This document shows, piece by piece, positions 1-7,750 of a stretch of 29,093 bases of DNA (position 1 is the first letter of the stretch; each line of letters begins with the position of its first letter). Origin of the DNA: Mucilaginibacter sp. UBA5151 (GTDB lineage Bacteria; Bacteroidota; Bacteroidia; Sphingobacteriales; Sphingobacteriaceae); NCBI GenBank assembly GCA_002413785.1, contig DHXR01000030.1, positions 1-29,093 on the forward strand, in the 5' to 3' direction. The position numbers and the translations under genes are program-made. Below the pieces are notes generated by a model, which saw nothing but the letters and a program-made list of their open reading frames with translations, had not been told where the DNA came from and did no database searches.

Positions 1-597
1 ATACTTTAACGAACTATTGTTATATACACCTGGAAAAATATAATTCCCAACAATAAACCCATTTTTGTTTAAATGAAGTATCGTACTTTTTGGATTGTTA
101 AAAATGAAAGTTCCTGTTGCAACACCATTTACAAACGTTAAGGATGCTGATTCTACATGTACAGGATCAAATTTTCCCCATATATAGTGATAGTTCCAGA
201 AAACTTTATCCCTTACTTTCCAAAAACTATTTATTTTCCATAAACCATCCGGAATACCATTTTTAAATGGCTGAGTTGACGTGGTGATTTCGGTTGTATA
301 AGTACCTCCGCTATTAGGATAATCGATTCTTTTTATGCTGAAACTCCAAAGGCCATCCCGGTTACCATTCTTGAAATGTCCCCTAATCACTTCCGAATAA
401 GTACCGGCATCAGCTTTTAGGTATTTAGTATAACTGAAAACGCCATGCTTAATCTGTTCTGAAGTTTCCCGGTTTTCATAATATTGATAGGTTACGTTGC
501 CCTCATCGTAATTTTCTTTAAAAGTTTTAAGTATTTGTGAATAAAGCGGCGTTGTGGCCGGTACCATCAGTAAAAATAGAATGTATAATCTTTTCAT
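1..597 (-). CDS. Secreted MORN-like repeat protein (3' end beyond window)
   Basis: This gene reads leftward from an ATG at 595-597 and stays open for 199 codons to the window edge, so its C-terminus is missing. The first 21 residues look like a cleavable signal peptide: basic MKR, a hydrophobic core, and a likely cut after LYSQ. The body has two copies of a loose F-K-N-G-x-x-D-G-L-W motif (residues about 94-104 and 123-132). This resembles the MORN-type repeats of YwqK-like proteins common in Bacteroidota. Function is unknown; an exported or surface-exposed protein is the best inference. It is divergent from the WYL regulator, with 146 bp between them. Confidence 0.75.
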   Translation of the reverse strand, partial: MKRLYILFLLMVPATTPLYSQILKTFKENYDEGNVTYQYYENRETSEQIKHGVFSYTKYLKADAGTYSEVIRGHFKNGNRDGLWSFSIKRIDYPNSGGTYTTEITTSTQPFKNGIPDGLWKINSFWKVRDKVFWNYHYIWGKFDPVHVESASLTFVNGVATGTFIFNNPKSTILHLNKNGFIVGNYIFPGVYNNSSLKY

Positions 598-712
598 CGT
601 GTAATTAATTATTTATGCAAAGGAAAAGCAACACAATGTCAACCTATGATGCAGTGATTTTTTATTTAAGGCAGACATGTAAAACAGTAGCATTATATCT
701 TTAAAAACGTAT

Positions 713-720
713 TACTTTTG
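713..720 (+). promoter_or_regulatory. Candidate -7 box (TACTTTTG) of the WYL regulator gene
   Basis: TACTTTTG matches the Bacteroidota sigma-A -7 consensus TAnnTTTG exactly and lies 23 bases upstream of the ATG. I see no convincing TTTG -33 box at the right distance, so this rests on the -7 element alone. Confidence 0.4.
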
Positions 721-743
721 AATCTAAACTTCATCAAATCAAT

Positions 744-1652
744 ATGGCAGTGATTGAGCAAATTACACGAACCTTACTAATTATCAGAAAATTGAATAGT
801 CAAAAAGGCATTTATATAAATCTAAAGGATCTTACAAATTATTTAACGGATGCAATGGAATCGCGAGGATTCCACGAAGGCACATCGCAAGCCACACTTC
901 AAAGAGATATAAAATATATACGTTATCAACTTGGCATCAACATCGTTTTTGACAGGAGCAATAAAGGATATTGCATTGAAAATGAAAACATTTTATTAGA
1001 TATTGAACAAATTTTAGAACCATTTGATATACTAAATGCTCTTAACGCTGATAGTGGATTATCTCAAATTATAATTGCAGAAAAATATCATACTAAGGGT
1101 GTTGAACATCTGCACAAATTGATAAAAGCAATTAGAGACACCTTAAAGATAAAATTTAATTATTCAAAGTTTGGTCAGTCAGATGATTCTGAACGTTACT
1201 TAGAACCATATGCCATTAAGCAGTTAACTGGCAGATGGTACATTATTGGAAAACAGACGAACGAAAGCGACTTGAAAACTTTTGGTTTGGATAGGGTTAC
1301 CCGGCTTACGATAACTAACCACCATTTTAAAAAGGATGAAAGAATAGATATTAGTGAAAAATTCAAGTACAGTTATGGCATCTATTCTTCATCAGAGTAT
1401 CCAATTGAAAATGTGGTTTTATCTTTCGATGCCCAAGATGGTAATTACCTAAAAACCGTCCCTTTACATCATTCGCAACGGGTCATTGTAGACAATGAAA
1501 AGGAGTTTTTAATCAGCCTGAAAATCAGACTGACTGAAGATTTTATTATGGCAATTTTATCTCGTAGCTGGTCGCTAAAAGTAATTGAGCCTCAATCCCT
1601 CCGTGAAAGAATTTGTACCATTTACCGTTCTGCGCTTGAGAAATATAGTTAA
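744..1652 (+). CDS. WYL domain-containing transcriptional regulator
   Basis: The 302-aa protein has an N-terminal winged-helix-like region (about 1-80, with SQATLQRDIKYIR as the likely recognition helix). A WYL domain follows (about 125-205), whose signature reads G-R-W-Y-I-I-G at 163-169, then FGLDRVTRL. The C-terminal about 90 residues match the WCX extension of this family. WYL regulators bind DNA and sense a nucleic acid or nucleotide-like ligand through the WYL fold; many sit beside defence or DNA-repair genes. No such system is visible next to it here, so its target is unknown. Codon use looks more AT-rich than the neighbouring housekeeping genes, which may indicate acquisition. Confidence 0.88.
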   Translation: MAVIEQITRTLLIIRKLNSQKGIYINLKDLTNYLTDAMESRGFHEGTSQATLQRDIKYIRYQLGINIVFDRSNKGYCIENENILLDIEQILEPFDILNALNADSGLSQIIIAEKYHTKGVEHLHKLIKAIRDTLKIKFNYSKFGQSDDSERYLEPYAIKQLTGRWYIIGKQTNESDLKTFGLDRVTRLTITNHHFKKDERIDISEKFKYSYGIYSSSEYPIENVVLSFDAQDGNYLKTVPLHHSQRVIVDNEKEFLISLKIRLTEDFIMAILSRSWSLKVIEPQSLRERICTIYRSALEKYS

Positions 1653-1717
1653 AACCGAACATACAAATATTATGGCATTGCGGCTAACTTTCTATTTTCC
1701 CCTGTCACCATTATCAT

Positions 1718-1725
1718 TATATTTG
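1718..1725 (+). promoter_or_regulatory. Candidate -7 box (TATATTTG) of the M42 peptidase gene
   Basis: TATATTTG fits TAnnTTTG and sits 35 bases before the ATG, implying a short leader of about 30 nt. No clear -33 box is seen. Confidence 0.45.
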
Positions 1726-1760
1726 CCTGCGCCTTCAAACAGAGGTGTTTAATAAAAGAT

Positions 1761-2876
1761 ATGGCAAAAAAAAAACCTGATGCTCCGAAGCATGTTGCTG
1801 TTGTAAATAAAACTTCCTTAGCGTTTTTCGAAAAATATATCAATAACCCCTCGCCTACCGGTTTTGAGTGGAAAGGCCAGCAATTGTGGCTTGATTATTT
1901 AAAGCCCTATATTGATGAATACTATGTCGACAATTATGGCACAGCGGTCGGTATCATCAACAAAAAAGCAGAATATAAAGTAGTTATTGAGGCCCATGCC
2001 GACGAAATATCGTGGTTTGTAAATTATATTACCAGCGACGGACTGATCTATGTGATCCGCAACGGCGGTTCCGATCATCAGATAGCCCCTTCAAAAAGGG
2101 TGAACATCCATACCGATAAGGGCATAGTGAAAGCGCTTTTTGGCTGGCCCGCTATTCATACCCGCGGCGCAAGCGAAAAAGAAGAGGCCCCAACCCTTAA
2201 AAATATATTCCTTGATTGCGGCTGTACAACAAAAGAAGAGGTTGAAAAACTGGGCATCCATGTAGGTTGTGTAATTACTTACGAGGATGAGTTTATGGTG
2301 CTTAACGACCGTTATTATGTTGGCCGCGCGCTGGATAACCGTGCCGGCGGATTTATGATAGCCGAAGTAGCCCGGTTACTTAAAGAAAATAAAGTAAAAC
2401 TGCCATTTGGCTTATACATTGTAAACGCGGTACAGGAAGAGATTGGTTTGCGTGGGGCAGAAATGATAGCCCACCATATAAAACCGAATGTGGCTATTGT
2501 GACCGATGTAACGCATGATACCCAAACCCCGATGATCAGCAAAATCACCCAGGGCGACCTGGCCTGCGGCAAGGGGCCTGTAATTTCTTATGCCCCGGCA
2601 GTACAAAACAATTTGAACAAATTGCTGATAGCATCGGCCGAAGGAGCGAAAATCCCGTTCCAGCGCCAGGCGTCGTCACGCTCAACCGGGACGGATACCG
2701 ATGCTTTTGCTTATTCAAATGACGGCGTGCCGTCGGCATTGATTTCCCTGCCCTTACGGTATATGCACACCACTGTCGAAATGATCCATAAAGAGGATGT
2801 GGATAATGTGATCCGCCTGATTTATGAGGCTTTGTTAAACATTAAGGCAGGGCAGGATTTCAGGTATATTAAATAA
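1761..2876 (+). CDS. M42 family metallopeptidase (glutamyl/deblocking aminopeptidase type)
   Basis: The 371-aa product matches the M42 family of cytosolic dinuclear-zinc aminopeptidases (FrvX, YsdC, PepA-like), which trim N-terminal residues from peptides. Expected metal and catalytic residues are present: H79 in EAHADE, D192 in LDNRAGG, E226-E227 in QEEIG, D249 in VTDVTHD, and H336 in RYMHT. Length is normal. The start is lysine-rich (MAKKKPDAPK) without a signal peptide, so the enzyme should be cytoplasmic. It appears monocistronic. A GGTGAAA heptad pair begins three bases after its stop codon. Confidence 0.93.
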   Translation: MAKKKPDAPKHVAVVNKTSLAFFEKYINNPSPTGFEWKGQQLWLDYLKPYIDEYYVDNYGTAVGIINKKAEYKVVIEAHADEISWFVNYITSDGLIYVIRNGGSDHQIAPSKRVNIHTDKGIVKALFGWPAIHTRGASEKEEAPTLKNIFLDCGCTTKEEVEKLGIHVGCVITYEDEFMVLNDRYYVGRALDNRAGGFMIAEVARLLKENKVKLPFGLYIVNAVQEEIGLRGAEMIAHHIKPNVAIVTDVTHDTQTPMISKITQGDLACGKGPVISYAPAVQNNLNKLLIASAEGAKIPFQRQASSRSTGTDTDAFAYSNDGVPSALISLPLRYMHTTVEMIHKEDVDNVIRLIYEALLNIKAGQDFRYIK

Positions 2877-2879
2877 AAA

Positions 2880-2893
2880 GGTGAAAGGTGAAA
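2880..2893. repeat. Heptad repeat, GGTGAAA x2
   Basis: Two perfect GGTGAAA units begin three bases after the M42 stop codon. The same unit recurs in a longer array at 6464. Confidence 0.6.
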
Positions 2894-3055
2894 GCACAAT
2901 ACTGGCTATCGATAATCCGACTTCAATTGAACTGAGATTAGCTGATAGTTATAACATGAATATTTAAAACATTTTACGATAATAAATATTTTTACATTTT
3001 ACTAATTCAAAATAAAATGTCATATTTACATTTATTATCCAATGCCTAAAATTAT

Positions 3056-3958
3056 ATGAAACCTACATTATTGATATTGGCCGCAGGTATGGCCAGCCGT
3101 TATGGCAGCATGAAACAAGTTGATGGCTTTGGTCCGCATGGCGAAACCATTATTGATTACTCAATTTACGATGCCATTAATGCAGGTTTTGGCAAAGTAA
3201 GCTTTATCATCCGCGAGGAGTTTGCAGAACCCTTTAAGGCTATTTTTGAACCCAAATTAAAAGGCCGCATTGAAACAGATTATGTTTATCAAAGCTACGA
3301 CCTTAAACCATTTGGTATTGATAAAGTAATTGAACGCGCCAAACCCTGGGGCACCGCACATGCTGTATTGGCTGCGCGCAACCAGATCCATGAGCCTTTT
3401 TGCGTGATAAACGCCGATGACTTTTATGGCACTGATGCTTTCGAAAAAATGGCGAAGTTTTTAAACACCGAAGTTGCTGATGATAAATTCTCTATAATAG
3501 GCTACCAGGTTGATAAAACATTATCCGACTATGGCACCGTATCACGCGGAGTTTGCCAGGTTGACGAGAACCAGAATATGGTTGCTATTAACGAACGCCT
3601 GAAGGTTTATTTTGATAAAAATGGCGGTGTTGTTTATGAAGAAGATGGCGTAGAGGTGCCTTTACCTTCAGACACACAGGTTTCGATGAATTTCTGGGGC
3701 TTTACGCCTGCGGTTTTTGAAAAAACCCTGCCTTTTTTCAAAGCCTTTGTTGAAGCCAATGAAAACAATCCTAAAGCAGAATTTTTCATCCCGTTAATTG
3801 GTGATGAACTGATCAAAAGCGGAGAAGCATCCTTTAAAGTTATCCCTACAGATGCAAAATGGTTTGGCGTAACCTATAAAGAAGATAAACCTATAGTACA
3901 GAAATGCATCTCTGATTTGGTTGCCAGCGGCGTCTATCCGGAGAATTTGTGGCCGTAA
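3056..3958 (+). CDS. Sugar nucleotidyltransferase family protein
   Basis: The 300-aa product carries the N-terminal signature of the nucleotidyltransferase (NTP_transferase) fold. LAAGMASRYGSMKQ (8-21) gives the glycine-rich nucleotide loop with R15 and K20, and VINADDFYG (118-125) gives the metal-binding aspartates. Such enzymes couple a sugar phosphate to NTP, forming NDP-sugar and pyrophosphate. The exact sugar cannot be read from sequence. Length and motifs fit the Bacteroidota group annotated simply as nucleotidyltransferase rather than classical RmlA or GalU. It is flanked by AT-rich DNA with a near-consensus TACATTTA at 3027-3034 and followed by an intrinsic terminator at 4013, so it is probably transcribed alone. 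Confidence 0.88.
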   Translation: MKPTLLILAAGMASRYGSMKQVDGFGPHGETIIDYSIYDAINAGFGKVSFIIREEFAEPFKAIFEPKLKGRIETDYVYQSYDLKPFGIDKVIERAKPWGTAHAVLAARNQIHEPFCVINADDFYGTDAFEKMAKFLNTEVADDKFSIIGYQVDKTLSDYGTVSRGVCQVDENQNMVAINERLKVYFDKNGGVVYEEDGVEVPLPSDTQVSMNFWGFTPAVFEKTLPFFKAFVEANENNPKAEFFIPLIGDELIKSGEASFKVIPTDAKWFGVTYKEDKPIVQKCISDLVASGVYPENLWP

Positions 3959-3973
3959 AATAAACTAAAATTC

Positions 3974-4002
3974 AGACTTAGTTTTGGAAACTTCGTAAGT
4001 CT
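3974..4002. repeat. Dispersed palindrome, degenerate copy (left of hicB)
   Basis: An imperfect inverted repeat with outer arms AGACTTA/TAAGTCT. Its right half, AAACTTCGTAAGTCT, is identical to the right half of the 31-nt palindrome at 4341. The two copies bracket the orphan hicB gene. Confidence 0.65.
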
Positions 4003-4012
4003 TAAAATATCT

Positions 4013-4038
4013 AATCCTGCTTTGTTGGCGGGATTTTT
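4013..4038 (+). terminator. Intrinsic terminator after the nucleotidyltransferase
   Basis: AATCCTGC (4013-4020) pairs with GCGGGATT (4028-4035), with one G-T pair, around a seven-base loop. A T run to 4038 follows. It lies 55 bases after the stop codon. Confidence 0.7.
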
Positions 4039-4142
4039 CGTTTGGAAACTTTCCTGTTTTATTGAAGAAAACTTATTGTGTCAGATTTTCGTTATCCGAT
4101 TAATTAAAATTGGTTTTTAATAAAATATACCTAACTTTAAAT

Positions 4143-4325
4143 ATGTCATTATCCTACAAAATATTGCTTAAGCCAGAACCAGAGGGAGGCTTTACGGTAA
4201 ACGTGCCTGCATTACCAGGCTGTATCACCTATGGTATTGATTTAGAAGAAGCAAAGCTTAACACTAAAGAAGCTATTGAATTGTATATTGAGAGCTTAAA
4301 AGCGCATGGGGAAAAAGCCTGTTAA
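4143..4325 (+). CDS. hicB: Orphan HicB-family antitoxin
   Basis: The 60-aa protein has the partial RNase-H-like HicB fold: YKILLKPEPEGGFTVNVPAL, then PGCITYG, then a helix rich in E/A/K. HicB neutralises the HicA mRNA interferase and usually sits directly beside it. No HicA reading frame is visible on either side, so this is an orphan or relic. I chose the ATG at 4143 over a TTG 33 bases earlier because the HicB alignment starts at SYKI and the extra residues are not family-like. The protein is short, ending HGEKAC, and the gene lies between two copies of a dispersed palindrome (3974 and 4341). Confidence 0.75.
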   Translation: MSLSYKILLKPEPEGGFTVNVPALPGCITYGIDLEEAKLNTKEAIELYIESLKAHGEKAC

Positions 4326-4340
4326 ATACTTATTTACAAC

Positions 4341-4371
4341 GACTTACGAAGTTTCTAAAACTTCGTAAGTC
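4341..4371. repeat. Perfect dispersed palindrome (14-bp arms, right of hicB)
   Basis: GACTTACGAAGTTT (4341-4354) is the exact inverse of AAACTTCGTAAGTC (4358-4371), with a three-base CTA loop. No T run follows, so it is not a standard intrinsic terminator. It shares its right arm with the degenerate copy at 3974 and looks REP-like. Confidence 0.8.
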
Positions 4372-4404
4372 TGTTCATCAAGGCAGAATCGTCATCCCAG
4401 CAAA

Positions 4405-4440
4405 AAACCCCGGCTAAATAAATAACCGGGGTTTCTCTTT
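4405..4440 (-). terminator. Intrinsic terminator of dnaK (bidirectional)
   Basis: AAACCCCGG (4405-4413) pairs with CCGGGGTTT (4426-4434) around a 12-base AT loop, giving a 9-bp stem. On the minus strand the stem ends in a run of Ts, 28 bases beyond the dnaK stop end. On the plus strand TTTCTCTTT follows, so it could also stop hicB transcripts. Confidence 0.85.
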
Positions 4441-4467
4441 ATAAATCTCTCTGGGGAGATCAGTTCA

Positions 4468-6375
4468 TTACTTCACTTCTTCAAAGTCAACATCGGTAAC
4501 GGTGTCGGCATTGCCTTCTGCGTGAGCATGAGCGCCTGCGCCGCCGTCAGCTCCGGGTTGCCCCTGGCCATCGCCGGATGCTTTGTACATCTCTTCCGAT
4601 GCTACGTTCCATGCATTGCTTAATTCAGCTTGTGCAGCGTCGATAGCGTCAAAATCTTTAGATGCATAAGCTTCTTTCAGTTTCTTTAAGCCTTCTTCAA
4701 TAGGGGCTTTTTTGTCAGCTGAAATTTTATCACCGTATTCTTTCAATTGTTTTTCTGTCGAGAAGATCAGGGCGTCGGCGCCATTCAGTTTTTCAACTTC
4801 TTCTTTTGCCTTTTTGTCAGCATCCGCATTTGCTTCAGCTTCGTCCTTCATTTTCTTGATGTCAGCATCAGTTAAACCTGATGAAGCTTCGATACGGATC
4901 TTTTGTTCTTTTCCGGTTGCTTTATCTTTTGCAGATACGTGCAAGATACCGTTGGCGTCGATGTCGAAAGTTACTTCAACCTGTGGCACGCCGCGGGGAG
5001 CTGGCGGGATCCCGTCCAGGTGGAAACGGCCAATAGTACGGTTTGCGGAAGCAATCGGGCGTTCACCCTGTAAAATATGGATCTCTACCGAAGGCTGGTT
5101 ATCAGATGCAGTGGAGAAAGTTTCCGATTTTTTGGTCGGGATAGTTGTATTTGCTTCTATCAGTTTGGTCATTACACCACCCATGGTTTCAATACCTAAT
5201 GAAAGCGGGGTAACATCCAGCAATAACACATCCTTTACTTCACCGGTTAATACACCGCCCTGGATAGCTGCGCCAATGGCAACAACTTCATCAGGATTTA
5301 CACCTTTTGAAGGCGCTTTACCGAAGAATTTCTCAACCGCTTCCTGTATAGCAGGGATACGGGTTGAACCACCTACAAGGATGATCTCGTCGATATCAGA
5401 TGTACTGTAACCGGCATTTTTCAATGCAGTTTTACAAGGTTCGATAGTACGTTTGATCAGGCTATCGGCCAGTTGCTCAAATTTTGCACGGGTTAAAGTT
5501 TTAACAAGGTGCTTTGGCACGCCGTCAACCGCAGTAACATAAGGCAGGTTAATTTCAGTTTGGGCCGAGCTTGACAACTCAATTTTAGCTTTTTCAGCAG
5601 ACTCTTTTAAACGTTGCAAAGCCATTGGGTCCTTACGCAGGTCAATACCTTCATCGGTTTTAAACTCGTCGGCCATCCAGTCGATAATTGTCTGGTCAAA
5701 GTCGTCACCGCCAAGGTGTGTATCACCATCGGTTGATTTTACTTCGAACACGCCATCACCTAATTCAAGGATAGAAACGTCGTGTGTACCACCACCGCAA
5801 TCAAACACGGCGATCTTCATATCCTTGTGTGCTTTATCCAGACCATAAGCCAGGGCAGCAGCAGTAGGTTCGTTAATAATACGGCGAACTTTTAAACCTG
5901 CAATTTCACCTGCTTCTTTGGTAGCCTGGCGTTGTGCATCGTTAAAATAAGCCGGAACAGTAATAACTGCTTCGGTAACTTCATGACCAAGGAAATCTTC
6001 GGCAGTTTTCTTCATTTTCTGAAGGATCATGGCTGATATTTCCTGCGGCGTGTATTTGCGGTCGCCAATTTCAACACGCGGGGTGTTGTTATCGCCTTTA
6101 ACCACTTTATAAGGCATGCGGGCAGCTTCTTTAGTAACCTCATTAAACTGGTTACCCATAAAGCGTTTTATTGATGAGATAGTTTTTGTAGGATTGGTAA
6201 TAGCCTGGCGTTTTGCCGGGTCACCTACTTTTCGCTCGCCGTTGTCGATAAAAGCCACTACTGACGGCGTAGTACGTTTTCCCTCGCTGTTAGCAATAAC
6301 TACAGGTTCGTTACCTTCCATTACTGCAACGCAGGAATTCGTAGTTCCTAAGTCGATTCCAATTATTTTAGACAT
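4468..6375 (-). CDS. dnaK: Molecular chaperone DnaK (Hsp70)
   Basis: The 635-aa protein is full length. It has the ATPase domain (IGIDLGTTNS at 5-14, VPAYFNDAQRQ at 140-150, INEPTAAALAYG), the interdomain linker VLLLDVTPLSLG, the substrate-binding domain, the helical lid, and a Gly/Ala-rich tail ending EEVK. It folds proteins in an ATP-driven cycle with DnaJ and GrpE, neither of which is in this window. The second phosphate loop reads FDCGGGTHDVS (191-201), where E. coli has YDLGGGTFDIS; Cys193 and His198 are substitutions that may be lineage-typical. It ends in a strong terminator. No CIRCE element is visible upstream, but a sigma-54-like sequence is (6423-6439). Confidence 0.98.
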   Translation of the reverse strand: MSKIIGIDLGTTNSCVAVMEGNEPVVIANSEGKRTTPSVVAFIDNGERKVGDPAKRQAITNPTKTISSIKRFMGNQFNEVTKEAARMPYKVVKGDNNTPRVEIGDRKYTPQEISAMILQKMKKTAEDFLGHEVTEAVITVPAYFNDAQRQATKEAGEIAGLKVRRIINEPTAAALAYGLDKAHKDMKIAVFDCGGGTHDVSILELGDGVFEVKSTDGDTHLGGDDFDQTIIDWMADEFKTDEGIDLRKDPMALQRLKESAEKAKIELSSSAQTEINLPYVTAVDGVPKHLVKTLTRAKFEQLADSLIKRTIEPCKTALKNAGYSTSDIDEIILVGGSTRIPAIQEAVEKFFGKAPSKGVNPDEVVAIGAAIQGGVLTGEVKDVLLLDVTPLSLGIETMGGVMTKLIEANTTIPTKKSETFSTASDNQPSVEIHILQGERPIASANRTIGRFHLDGIPPAPRGVPQVEVTFDIDANGILHVSAKDKATGKEQKIRIEASSGLTDADIKKMKDEAEANADADKKAKEEVEKLNGADALIFSTEKQLKEYGDKISADKKAPIEEGLKKLKEAYASKDFDAIDAAQAELSNAWNVASEEMYKASGDGQGQPGADGGAGAHAHAEGNADTVTDVDFEEVK

Positions 6376-6422
6376 GTGATTATATTTTCTGGATTGAATG
6401 ATTGTTTTATTACAAGCTATTT

Positions 6423-6439
6423 AACAAGGGTTGTGCCAA
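6423..6439 (-). promoter_or_regulatory. Possible sigma-54 -24/-12 promoter of dnaK
   Basis: Read on the minus strand this is TTGGCACAACCCTTGTT. It matches the -24 block TTGGCAC exactly and TTG of the -12 block at correct spacing, but has T where the conserved C of TTGC should be. It lies about 48 bases upstream of the dnaK ATG. The missing -12 C weakens the call. Confidence 0.25.
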
Positions 6440-6463
6440 TATAGGTTTGGCAGGGAAAATTGA

Positions 6464-6494
6464 GGTGAAAGCGGAAAGGTGAAAGCTGAAAGGT
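6464..6494. repeat. Heptad array (GGTGAAA/GCKGAAA)
   Basis: Four consecutive 7-base units, GGTGAAA GCGGAAA and GGTGAAA GCTGAAA, then the start of a fifth. It lies between dnaK and the 187-aa gene, just upstream of the dnaK promoter region. Confidence 0.75.
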
Positions 6495-6549
6495 ATTAAT
6501 TAGTCAGATATTTGTTTGAAAACGGTGACAGGTTGGCAGAAAATTGAAG

Positions 6550-7113
6550 CTATTGTATTGCTTTTTTATTCCAGACATCTAATTCCCATTGGGCAATGGT
6601 CTTATTTTGACTATAAGCAATTTCCCTAATTGCCGTTATACATTTACGGTAGTCCTCAATAGAGTCAAGTTCAGTCCAATTTGTTAGCGAAATACCCGGC
6701 TTTGTCGCGATAATTTTATTTATTACAATTGAATCTATTGGGCAATGACAAGGTTCTTTTATTTTGTCCATACACCATAAATACTTTAATGTCAGATTTA
6801 ATAGCTTCTGAGCTATCCCTATTCTGAACGCAGCCCCATGTAATATCTCTTTATACTTGTTATCTGTAGATATTGATCGAGCGATATGTTCAATTTCCGC
6901 AAAATGATTTTCTTCACTAATTTCAGCTCTTTTAAATTTATCGATATAAATTTCAATCAATGTTTTCAAGTCAGAACAAAGTCCCGTTGGTTTAATAACG
7001 TTTTTATTATAGATCGGGTACATAGGATTTCTTGTAGAAAATGAAGCATTGATTGATGATTGAAATATTTCGTCAAAAATAAATTGGTATTTCAGGTCTA
7101 TCGGATTATCCAT
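6550..7113 (-). CDS. Conserved hypothetical protein with a CHCPID motif
   Basis: The 187-aa protein is soluble, with no signal peptide or membrane segment. Its notable features are a mid-region helix (AQKLLNLTLKYLW, about 101-113), a C-H-C-P-I-D motif at 122-127, and a W-T-E-L-D segment followed by a helix with AQWELDVWN at the C-terminus. I recall similar uncharacterised bacterial proteins with a C/H-C-P-x-D motif and an S/A-x-x-E-W/L ending, but cannot name a function. It lies 54 bp downstream of the orphan HigA gene on the same strand, so the two may be co-transcribed. Base composition is AT-rich relative to dnaK. Confidence 0.75.
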   Translation of the reverse strand: MDNPIDLKYQFIFDEIFQSSINASFSTRNPMYPIYNKNVIKPTGLCSDLKTLIEIYIDKFKRAEISEENHFAEIEHIARSISTDNKYKEILHGAAFRIGIAQKLLNLTLKYLWCMDKIKEPCHCPIDSIVINKIIATKPGISLTNWTELDSIEDYRKCITAIREIAYSQNKTIAQWELDVWNKKAIQ

Positions 7114-7167
7114 TGGACTTTATTGTATTTGCGTAATATCATCGAAATACCTGTAATTTATTTAGCC

Positions 7168-7464
7168 CTATGATGCAATCGCAAAAGGAACAACATGAAT
7201 ATCGGCTGACTTTTTTTCCGCCACCCACAAATCATACCCTTGCTGCATATTCATCCATAGCTGTGGTGTTGTATTCAGCGCCTTTGATAAACGGATAGCC
7301 ATTTCTGCACTGATACCCATGTGGCCATTAACCAATTGGGATAATGTTTTACGTGCTATGCCTAAATTTTTTGCTGCCTGGGTAATGGTTATTTCCATTG
7401 GCTCCAGGTATAGTCCATTTAATAATGCACCCGGATGTACAGGGGCCATACCTCGCTTTATCAT
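7168..7464 (-). CDS. higA: HigA-family antitoxin (XRE helix-turn-helix), no HigB
   Basis: The 98-aa protein matches HigA/VapI antitoxins: an HPGALLNGLYLEP lead-in, then a helix-turn-helix at about 28-60 (TQAAKNLGIARKTLSQLVNG), SAEMAIRLSKAL, and TPQLWMNMQQGYDLW. HigA binds and represses its own promoter and inhibits the HigB ribosome-dependent mRNA interferase. HigB normally lies directly upstream. Here only 61 bp separate the start from a divergent gene, so no toxin fits. The downstream neighbour on the same strand is the unrecognised 187-aa gene. Confidence 0.88.
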   Translation of the reverse strand: MIKRGMAPVHPGALLNGLYLEPMEITITQAAKNLGIARKTLSQLVNGHMGISAEMAIRLSKALNTTPQLWMNMQQGYDLWVAEKKSADIHVVPFAIAS

Positions 7465-7512
7465 GGATAAATTTATCTCTTTTTTATTTTAAAAAAAATT
7501 ATATATAAACCT

Positions 7513-7520
7513 TATTTTTG
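7513..7520 (+). promoter_or_regulatory. Candidate -7 box (TATTTTTG), possibly leaderless
   Basis: TATTTTTG fits TAnnTTTG and ends only five bases before the ATG at 7526. If used, transcription would start at or next to the start codon. The surroundings are a 61-bp AT-rich divergent spacer shared with higA. Confidence 0.4.
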
Positions 7521-7525
7521 TATCT

Positions 7526-7750
7526 ATGAACATACAAGCTGAAAAAATTGAACTAATTAAGCTGATAGCCGATATAGAAAGCGAAAAGGTTCTTAAAAAG
7601 ATCAGGGGTATATTAAAGTCCGAAAAAAAAATGGACGAAACCGACCGCATATTAGCGAATCCGGCAATGGCAAAGAGATTGGAGGAAAGCCGCCTGCAGT
7701 TTCAGGAGGGCAAAGGAATGAAAATATCATTAGATGATATATGGAAGTAA
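7526..7750 (+). CDS. Antitoxin-like protein partnered with a broken YoeB
   Basis: The 74-aa protein is mostly charged helices. It has an N-terminal stretch about IELIKLIADIESEKVLKKI and a C-terminal KISLDDIWK, an ending typical of short Bacteroidota antitoxins paired with RelE/YoeB toxins. The stop codon overlaps the ATG of the yoeB remnant (ATGGAAGTAA), the translational coupling expected of an antitoxin-toxin operon. Since the toxin is deleted, the antitoxin is now an orphan. It would bind toxin and autoregulate the operon. Confidence 0.75.
   Translation: MNIQAEKIELIKLIADIESEKVLKKIRGILKSEKKMDETDRILANPAMAKRLEESRLQFQEGKGMKISLDDIWK

Noticed and set aside
4712..5410. A long reading frame antisense to dnaK
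   Set aside because: It mirrors the codon bias of dnaK on the opposite strand and matches no known protein.
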